Assembly: GCA_947034895.1 (NCBI GenBank)
Contig: OX344765.1
Coordinates: 29,021,001 to 29,085,000 of the forward strand
Origin: Rhytidiadelphus loreus
Lineage: Eukaryota > Streptophyta > Bryopsida > Hypnales > Hylocomiaceae
Direction of reading: 5' to 3'
Length of the DNA: 64,000 nt
Of the stretch, positions 55,317-64,000 are shown piece by piece. The notes beneath the pieces are model-generated. The model was not told where the DNA came from. It did no database searches and saw only the letters and a list, made by a program, of their open reading frames with translations. Numbering within the stretch: position 1 is the stretch's first letter; the number at the start of each line of letters is the position of its first letter. Made by a program: the position numbers and the translations under genes.

Positions 55317-56419
55317 TCTCAACAAAAACCTTAACAAGTGCAGGTATGTGTGTCTACAAGTGATATGGACACCCTCATAACCTCGCAATGTACGTTAATT
55401 AAAAGGCACCGCTAGTTGGAAACTTTAGTCTACACCATTGTGAATTTCAAATTTGTACACTTAAAACTGTAATCCACACACATCATAATCCCTCATTGAA
55501 ACCGCAAATTAAAGCCATTAACAAGTTCTACAATTGAATTAAGCCGATTGATCTGCTCTTCACATTCACATGAAGAAGAGTAGCTAGCGTCCTCAATGGA
55601 GGTCATAAATGGCTGGAACCTTATTTTTTTGTAGTTGCAAAATTAATTGACAAATGAAGAAAAACAATTGCTTCAAACTCCAAAGAAAAGAAATGGCGAC
55701 ACCTCCCAATTCTTATACAGCGTCTTGTTATGGACCTCCTACACTTCCTTTGCAACTCAATTCAAAATTTGAAAAAGAATAATCCACTTCCAAATTGAAG
55801 TGGTAACCATGAATGGTCAAGCATTTGACTACAGGTTAACCCCCAAAAGACCAATTGATGATGTCCAATTGGGGCCTCATTTGGAGACAATTTGAGTTAG
55901 TAGATCATTTGTGGACTCTTTTGGTTCCATTTTATTACTCTTGGACCAACACTTTTAATTCTCTTCAAAGACATACTATATATATGACTTCATCTAAATT
56001 ATATTTCTCACAATATCACCAATTAAATTGACCTTTTTAAAACTAGAATGCTTAGACCACCTTTACAAGCTAACCTTGTAATGTTGCTTCAAACTATAAA
56101 TGTCCGATGAATGACTTCAACAACTTTTAGAGAACAAACCAAAAAACACATCTATTCATTGAATAATTGGGGTATAGTATAGGGGAGCTAGAAAGTTTAC
56201 CATATTAGTACATATATATTCCCATTTGTTGATTGATTTTATTTGCTTGGAGCCTATAATCTTGATATGAAAAATATGGTAGGTTGGTTCTTTCATTTTT
56301 AGTTTTATATTTCCAAGAATTAATTGCAATTTTATAATTTTTAAACACTTACCTCCACACCATCACTCATTTTGATTGATTCGTAGAACTCTACCCTCAT
56401 AGGATTGTGGGCCAACAAT
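55317..56419. other. AT-rich intergenic DNA, nothing recognised
   Basis: No gene, RNA or element ends were recognised. Confidence 0.4.
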
Positions 56420-56572
56420 CACTACAAGAAAATGGGGGTATAAATGACTTGTCCACAATGACTCCACCGACAATAATGACTTCAAAGTGACCGCAAAATG
56501 ACTAATTTGTAGTCATTGTTGTCAATGGAGTCATTGTGGACAAGTCATTTATACCCCCATTTTCTTGTAGTG
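56420..56572. mobile_element. 153-bp CACTA-type MITE, AAT duplication
   Basis: The ends CACTACAAGAAAATGGGGGT and its inverse match perfectly for about 49 bp, through ATAAATGACTTGTCCACAAT and GACTCCA. AAT flanks both sides (56417-56419, 56573-56575). The remaining centre is about 55 bp. Perfect arms imply a recent insertion. Confidence 0.88.
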
Positions 56573-56575
56573 AAT

Positions 56576-58181
56576 TCTCCTCAACTAACAACCCATAGTT
56601 TATGGATTAAGTCAATTACAAATTCTTTCACTTTGTATACTTTCAATTCATAACTTGATATGAATGAAATGTTTTATTTTATTTTTCAATGATGAAAGCA
56701 CAAGTCATATGACTTTGAAATCTATTGGTTAAGATTTGAAATTATCCTAAGGTTTTAAAGAAAATTGTCAAAAAAATTCTATTATATATAAAAGAGACTT
56801 CAAGAAACACCTAATTGATGTGATGTTTTTACCATAGGTGTATATTTTTGTTATGGACATCATAGTGTACAAAAAATTTGCATGCCTTTCTATTTTAGAA
56901 AATTAGTAGAAATTAATGATACACCCAAAGTTCAAATTGCAATAAAGTATGTCGTTTTGGGCTATTTAAAAAAAATTCACATACAAGTCGAACCTGACAA
57001 AATTCAATAAGCCTCACTTCATTTATTTAGCTTGGATCAAATGCAACAAAAAACATTTTTTTGGCTAGAATAACAATAAAGAAAAAAGAGCTAGAAGTTG
57101 CCAAATATAGTACATGATGATCCATTGATTTACCATCTTCATCTACAAAAAGGTCAATAATACCCTAAATTGGAAATTTTTGTATCATCTATACCAAACG
57201 CATCCAAGAGATTTTCCTAACTATGGAATGAAGGCTACCTTTTGATGATATTGGGTTCCATAAAGTCATACAAAACATTCTTTGGAAAGATTCAAGGTTA
57301 AATAATGTCATTACACCCAAAGTTGTTTGCATAAGTATTTGAACATACATTAGATCATTGCCTTAGCACACTATGTTCATCATTCAAAATATAGACTTAA
57401 AGGCACCTAGATGTGAAAGCAACGAGCCATTAGAAAAAGAATAGGGCTTCAATGAAGGTCACAAGATTTGCAACAATAGTACAAATATTAAAAATTACAT
57501 ATATTTTTTAAATCTAAAATTTTTAATCACCCTTTGAAGTAGCACCTCAAGTGCCACATCAGATGTACTTAATTAATATTCTTTTCAAAAAAATATTATT
57601 TTTTATTTGCACTATTACTCTAGATCTAGCCACCCTCTTGAGGTCCCATTCTTTTTCTAATGTTAACTACTCAAAAGAAAAGAAAATTAAGAATGACTCA
57701 ACTTAGAAATCTTGAAAATTAATTCTTCTTCACTATAGACTTTTCTTATAGCAAAAAATGACTCTCTATTGTGATGGCAAATTAAAATCTTATCAAGTTA
57801 GGAAAGTGACTAAAACCTTAATTCCAATCTTTGGTTTTTGTCTTTGGTTTTGTTTAGAAGCATAAGTTTATCACAACACAATTTTTTTGCTTGTTTAGGT
57901 GATTAGTTTAATGCCAAGTGTACATCTTTTCCAATTCCATCTCAAAGATCATCCACTTAAAGTTGTCTAATTTTAATGGACACTTGACCTCTTATTGGAA
58001 TTGTTTAACTTTAGAGTAGTATACTTAATATACCTTTGGAGCTAACTAATTTTAGGACACTTGTCATATAGAAGGAGTTTCTTAATTCCAATAAATTTGT
58101 CATCTTGATGAAGATCTTGACATCTTTTTATAGTTGTCTAACTTTATTGTATTCAATATTCCTTTAAAGTTGTCTAATTTC
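56576..58181. other. AT-rich intergenic DNA, nothing recognised
   Basis: Only short frames and homopolymers are present. Confidence 0.4.
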
Positions 58182-58184
58182 TAT

Positions 58185-58381
58185 CACTAGAAGAAAAGTG
58201 TGTTAGAATCCCTAAAAATACGTCACTTCATTTTTGTTGAGTTCCTAGTTCAAAACGCAGTCCAAATGTAGAAAAATGCTTTTTCTGTGTTTTTCTGCGT
58301 TTGGACTGCGTTTTGAACTAGGAACTCAACAAAAACAAAGTGATGTATTTTCAGGGATTCTAACACATTTTTCTTCTAGTG
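58185..58381. mobile_element. 197-bp CACTA-type hairpin MITE, TAT duplication
   Basis: The ends CACTAGAAGAAAA match the nested element at 17581-18532. The arms of about 92 bp pair almost throughout (GTGTTAGAATCCCT, GTTGAGTTCCTAGTTCAAAA, CGCAGTCCAAA) with a few mismatches and a very short loop. TAT lies at 58182-58184 and 58382-58384. A transcript would fold into a long hairpin. Confidence 0.88.
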
Positions 58382-58384
58382 TAT

Positions 58385-60499
58385 GCAATTTTCTTCTAGA
58401 TGAACTAATTTGACTAGTCTACTTGTTATCTAGATGAACTTGCCTAGCTCATTAAATAATCATTTTCTTGGAGTTGTCTACCTTCAATACACAAATATTC
58501 ATTTGGAGCTCTCTAACTATAATTAACCTTTCTATGTATATCTCTTTACTAATATCGATAATGCAATTCATACTTTGTCATTTAAAATTGAAATGTTGAT
58601 TTTGTATTTTGAAAAATAAGTATTGGTTAATCCAAGCATATCAAGATGTTCTATGGATCACAATTTATATTATTTTATTCAAAAGTCATTTGTACTTTAT
58701 TCTCTTAGGTTGCACTAACTAATCTTATGCTGGTCAATAAATAAAATTTAAATTTAGATCATACTTACTTTCACAGTCTTTATTTTTAAAATTAGATTTA
58801 TGTTTCAAATTTATTGTGAATAAAATACTAAAAACTCTTTAGTTAGAAGAATGTTTTCACTACAAATTTAGAATATAAATCCTAACTATGGTGAATTTTA
58901 GAGATTTACATGTTACATCTTTTTTGAAATCATAGATAAAGGGCTATTTTTTGAACAAAAAAAACCCAAATATTGAGATGCAACATGCTTGTACTCATTG
59001 AAAAAAGGTAGCAACACCTAATTGCAACATGTTCTAATCTCCATCACTTAAAAAAATGGCCTTGAATGAACACTTCTATGACTCAAAACTATAAAGAAAT
59101 TTCAAAAGCAACCAATTCGAGGTGAGGAGTTGTTTGAAGCAAACGATTAGAGGTGAAGAGTTGTTTGAAGCAACCAATTAGAGGAGAGACATTTTGTGCA
59201 TCAATGGTTACCATTTCAAGTGAGTCTAGTATTAAATACAGACTACCTTAGGCTATCAACTTTGAAAACTTATAAAGTATTGTATTGACTAAAGACTTGG
59301 AAAATTATAAAACCATGTAGGTTGCATTTTTCTTTAGTTTTCTTATAATTTCATCAAAAGAATTTGGTCATTTGACTTTTCATTTAGTAGAACTAGAAAA
59401 AGTGTTGCTATTTGGTGTTGTTACTTTACAAAATACCTTATAAAAAATAATTTTGGAAATTCATAACATACATGTGTTGGAAAACCAACACATGAATCTA
59501 CAACAAAATGGATATATTTTCAAATGGTAGGTCTAATCTTCAATCCCTTTGTTTCAATCTCTTATGTTTCATAAGTGAACAAACTTAGTATTACAAATGA
59601 AAAGTTAGCAGCAAAATCAAAGAATCTTGAGCAACAATGGGCAACAATGTTGTAGCATAATCCCATGAAAATGAAAAAAACTATGCATACAAAACCCTAA
59701 AACTAGAACCTGTCGGGGAACCTGTCCAATAGAGATTTCCTTTTAGGCCATCAATTAAAATATTGCATTTTTGCCAATTAGACCAAATATGGATTTTACA
59801 AAGGGAGTGTCTCATAGAAGAAAGCCAAACCTCAATAAAACACTTGCATTTCCGAAATTTACTAATAGTATAAATACTAAATCAACTTCAATATGGATGA
59901 TTTTAAAAAATCTACAAAAAATTTGAAATTTTTGCAGCTTATCCAAAACATGTAATTACATCTCTAGAAGCACAGAAAGCATGAATAAATTTTTTGCTTT
60001 TCATTTAAGGTTTGTTCTTCTATTAACTATTCTATCTATGTCAACACTTATGATTGAACATGGGTGGAAAAAGAAGGCATTGACAACATTTGGCAAAGTA
60101 GGTCATTTGGGGGAGTCATTGAATAGTCTATTAAAGTTAATCAAATTCAATATGATTTGGCTGTCCATTATTATTTTTTTTTAAATGTGTGTAGTCAATA
60201 TATAGAGGAGATTCTATTATCAATTATTGGTCTTCCACTATGGTGAACTTTAGAAATAAATTTCTCACCATTTTTGAGTTGAAATAGTTTTCTTTGCTTT
60301 CAATGTGCCTTTACTTCTAATTATTTAACTTCTTGAGAACCAAGGGTAGTCTAGATTTTCCAAACTATAAGGATGTATCATAAAATACAACTAAGAATAA
60401 TACTTGAATGATAACTTTCAAATAAAAGTTGTAAAATTTCATCTAGAGATGACCTCCATATGGTAAGATCCATTGGTACACTTACTAATGTTTATCTAT
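58385..60499. other. AT-rich intergenic DNA with a small tandem repeat
   Basis: At about 59105-59195 a 33-bp unit (GAAGAGTTGTTTGAAGCAA, then CCAATTAGAGGT-like text) is repeated three times with small changes. No gene was recognised. Confidence 0.4.
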
Positions 60500-60744
60500 A
60501 TGGACAATTTTGTTACAATGGTGGTATTCCATTAAAATGGCGGTTCATGGGATCAACTAGGGCATGAGATTTTGTAGACACAATGGTGGGGGCGATGCCA
60601 TCTGTAAATGAGTAGTGATTTGGGCATGCATGGGACACAATGGATGCTTGATATGAGATGAATAGATGCCTCAAAACACTTCAGTCTCTGTTCCTTGATG
60701 TACAAATGTCAATGGAATACCGCCATTTTAACAAAATTGCCCAT
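60500..60744. mobile_element. 245-bp MITE, copy 2, with 4-bp target duplication CTAT
   Basis: It has the same length and ends as the copy at 3978-4222 but in inverse orientation (ATGGACAATTTTGTTACAAT at the left, ATTTTAACAAAATTGCCCAT at the right). CTAT lies directly on both sides. Internal landmarks such as CTCATGCCCTAGTTG, TTCATCTCATATCAAGC and TTTGTACAT-AAGGAACA are shared in inverse order. Confidence 0.75.
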
Positions 60745-63700
60745 CTATAGACTTTAAAATCAATAATTGATTATTCCTTTTAATTTTGATTATAGATTAA
60801 ATGGTTATAAAATTTCATAAGAATTTGTTTTTCTTTAGATTCAAACTATTTAATTCTAAATAATTATAGTATTCTTTGAAATTCTTATTTTACTTATTAA
60901 ATAACTCAAGTCAATTTTGAACGCAATTTTGAAATCAAGAAAATAAATTTTTTACAATGAAATACAGTTGTATCCCTTGAATGGTACAATAATTGTAAAG
61001 AAACATTCTAAAATTCTATACTACACAAATGAAAGAGAATTAACAAAAGAGTCTACAAACACTAAAATAAATAATAAAATCAAGATTATGTGTAGTTGGA
61101 ATATGTTTGCATTCATCCGTTGTTTGAAATGTGAACATTTGATTTTATATATAGCTACGGGTTATAATAAATACTCTTGTTATTCTTTACACCAAAATTC
61201 ACATCATTTTTGGCATTGCTTGATTACAATAAGTAGCAATTGTGTATTGTAGATGTCTTATTTCACATATAAATATTATACATGTAGGACAGATACAAAT
61301 ACTTAGTTGTTGAAGTTCAATGTCAAGGCTCACACCAATTCCAAGATGACATGTATTGCTTCTTCGCCAAAATATTTATTTTGTATCATATGTGTTGTAG
61401 CTTTGAAAAGTCTATACTAAACTTATAAATTGTACCTCACCTACTATCATCTTTAGTGTTAAGAAATTTTTGAATTTATATTTGAGAAATAAATATTTTT
61501 CATTGAAGTATGTATCAAAATGAATTTTTCATAATTCATTCTAAGAAACCCTAAAAAAAACTAAAAAATATCACCTTTATATAAGATTTAATAAGATTTT
61601 TGATCATTTCACTATTTACCAAAAAGGCAATAAAATACATTTCAAAGGGATGTAAATGCAAGGCAAAGAATTAAATTCAAATTATATTCATCTACACAAA
61701 CTAAACCTTTTAGAAGAGTAACCTTTTAGTATAAATTTAGCTCCAAAGTTCAAGTATACATACTTAATATTTAAAATAATCCCAATTTCTAGGACTAGAA
61801 TTATAATGTATTTTCAAAGTGCTGACATATTTTTCTAATTTTTTTTTCTAAAATTAATATATATGCAAAATTTCCATATACATTTTTATATTCAAATTTT
61901 TGCTACATTGGATTATTTCCATTGAATTTGTGCTTGAAATAAAATACTTTAGCAGTTTAAGTTTGACCAAAACTCCTACAAGCATTTGCTGCAATTAGTC
62001 TATTGCCTTATGTTAAGTTCAAATTTGAGTCATTCATATTCACTTTAGATTAGTCATTTATGCATTGTTCAAGAATAGTATTAACCTCAAGAGGTTCATC
62101 ACTATATTATTTCACCTAAAATCATTCCAAATTTTTTATTTTTAGTGCTAAAGAGAACATTAATGAAAAAAGTATCATTTTTGTATAATCAACCATATGA
62201 TTGTGCGTGAGACTTGTATGAGAATGTGTAAAAAAATTTCAAATTTTTGATCCAATAGATTGCAAGATATTAGTGTTCAAAATGAAATCCATGGATCACC
62301 TTGTATTGTATTTTGACTACTTCTTTGTTCTTTGCTCTTCATGTGAAGTTTATTATAGACATGATAGTTTTGAATTTATCCCTTATACTACATAATGAAA
62401 CAAAGATGATCAATTTTTGGTTTCTCTATTCCAATTTCTAATTTCAAGAAATTATTAATTATTGAAAATTTTAATGCAATTAATTTGAACTTGAGACCTA
62501 GAAGCATGGTGTACAAAAATTTGAAGAATAAAAAGATTCAAGAACTTGGTTTACACCATGATACTTTGCACGATTCTCTTGAGATAATTTTATATTTTAT
62601 ATAAATTTCTTTCACTTTTTCTTCAAAAGTTCACAATAATTTTAAATTCTCTCAAGAAAATTGAATTAAATTTCATCATATACAAAAAGCATGTCATTTC
62701 ATTCATGAAGAACCAATTAAAATAAATAAAATAAAATTTTACCAAATGTCAAAATAGAGAATGAGTTAAATAACATTGATTTGTAGAAGGATGTTGATGG
62801 TGTATGCAATAGTATAGTTGTTGCATAAATGTTTACTAATTTTGCACCCACATTAATAAGATAAAATAGTGTATTGAGAAGCCAAATCAATATTTGTTTG
62901 ACACAATCACATGTGAGCAATAAGTTTTTCTAGTTTTTCTAATATATCAATCAAGTTGCAATCCTTGCTAGAGTGATGAAACATTAACATTTACAAACAT
63001 GGATGGAACATATATCATGTGGATAAAAATGTGATTTATTCATCTAAAATCATGTACAATCATTCAAGCTCATCAACATATTCACCCAAAAATGACAACA
63101 TTACTCCACTCATTTTGGCAAAGAAAATACAAAATATTCTCTTAATTAGTATAAATCAATTTAGAAATAATAATAAGTTGCTAAAAAAACAATGCTCGAT
63201 CATGAGCAAGAGTGACTCTATGTGTCAAAGTGGTTCAACAATGTCAATTACCAATATTACATGCATTTCCTTTTTCTATTCCTTTTCATGAATTGAAAAC
63301 TTGAAGTTGTCTTACACTTTGCCTTTTGTAAGCATTATTTGGACCAATATTCATAAACTGAAGTAACTACGAGGCAAGTATTGTGGCTGACATGAATTGG
63401 TCCTCAAAAATTGTCAACCTATTTGCTTTAGGAAACTAGAGTTAGACTTTAAGGATATCTTTGATAGAACCATTCTTTTAGATGTTTCATTCACAATTGG
63501 AGTTCAATTCTTCTTGGAAGAAACAACCTACAAATTTTCTTCCATGCAAACATCCAACATCTCAAAAACATATGCAATATAGTGTTTTGACATTTATAAC
63601 TAATTAACTACTACCTACCTCTTTTGAATTTTAGAATTGGATATGTTTATCTACAGACTTTCAACAATATATTTGTTTAGTGAAATTTCTTTATAAGAAT

Positions 63701-64000
63701 TTGAAGTAAATGAAAAGAAGAAAAAAATTATCATTTACATTTTCTTAATATTTAAAAACTAGACATTCAAATTTTGAACAAAGGATGAAATATAAACATG
63801 TCTCAAGCACACAAAATTTTGGTTTTCTCATTCCTCTAAATGTTTGTTGATTCTTGTATTAGTTTGTTTACATTTGTACAATATAGATTTTTGGAACTTT
63901 CTTTTGCAAACATTCTACAATTCAAGAGGTACAAGTAAAATTGACCTCAAAAAATAAAAAATTTCAATCCCAAAATTGTCCCTTCACAAAACAATTTGAA
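60745..64000. other. AT-rich intergenic DNA, nothing recognised
   Basis: Very AT-rich, with frames of at most about 94 codons and no recognisable domain, RNA gene or element ends. Confidence 0.4.

Overview
The window is nuclear DNA of a land plant. It holds one intact, intron-rich gene for a plastid starch enzyme with an N-terminal transit-peptide-like leader. Around it lies mostly AT-rich DNA packed with plant transposons: Ty1/copia with an initiator-Met tRNA primer site, CACTA/En-Spm, Mutator-like elements and MITEs. I cannot place the species from sequence alone. The composition and the AGPase leader do not look like a grass or a typical crop, so a non-seed plant is possible, but this is only an impression.

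Layout. 1-5 kb: a palindrome cluster, a Mutator-like element with 484-bp inverted repeats and a 9-bp target duplication (194-1560), a 245-bp MITE (3978-4222) and a 39-bp coding-like tandem repeat. 5.45-12.9 kb: a complete 13-exon gene for the large subunit of ADP-glucose pyrophosphorylase (539 aa), with a diverged partial copy of its exon 1/intron 1 at 15147-15296. 16.3-25.0 kb: a Ty1/copia retrotransposon with 214-bp LTRs and ATATC duplications. Its gag is split by a 3.2-kb CACTA element, which is itself split by a second 0.95-kb CACTA element. Between pol and the 3' LTR it carries an antisense fragment resembling the PDF motif of plant organellar single-stranded DNA-binding (OSB) proteins. 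26.4-27.6 kb: a decayed F-box gene on the minus strand.

28494-55313 is read here as one very large (26.8 kb) CACTA element. Its ends match for about 30 bp, AAT is duplicated on both sides, and the subterminal regions share TTGACA-like motifs. Inside are a leftward TNPA-like gene (Transposase_24 type), a rightward TNP2 transposase gene, an unrecognised rightward multi-exon gene, and an apparently intact small B3-domain gene on the minus strand near the right end. TNP2 is interrupted by a 5.36-kb element with long diverged inverted repeats, arrays of a GC-rich 14-mer and captured exon-like segments. TNPA and TNP2 both carry premature stops but no frameshifts that I could see, so the element is probably no longer autonomous, although the B3 reading frame is clean.

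55.3-64 kb: AT-rich DNA without recognisable genes, containing two CACTA-type hairpin MITEs (56420-56572, 58185-58381) and a second copy of the 245-bp MITE (60500-60744) in the opposite orientation.

Only the AGPase gene has an obvious host role, starch synthesis in the plastid. Nearly everything else is transposon-derived or captured by transposons. Boundaries, splice sites and family calls were made by eye and no database search was run.
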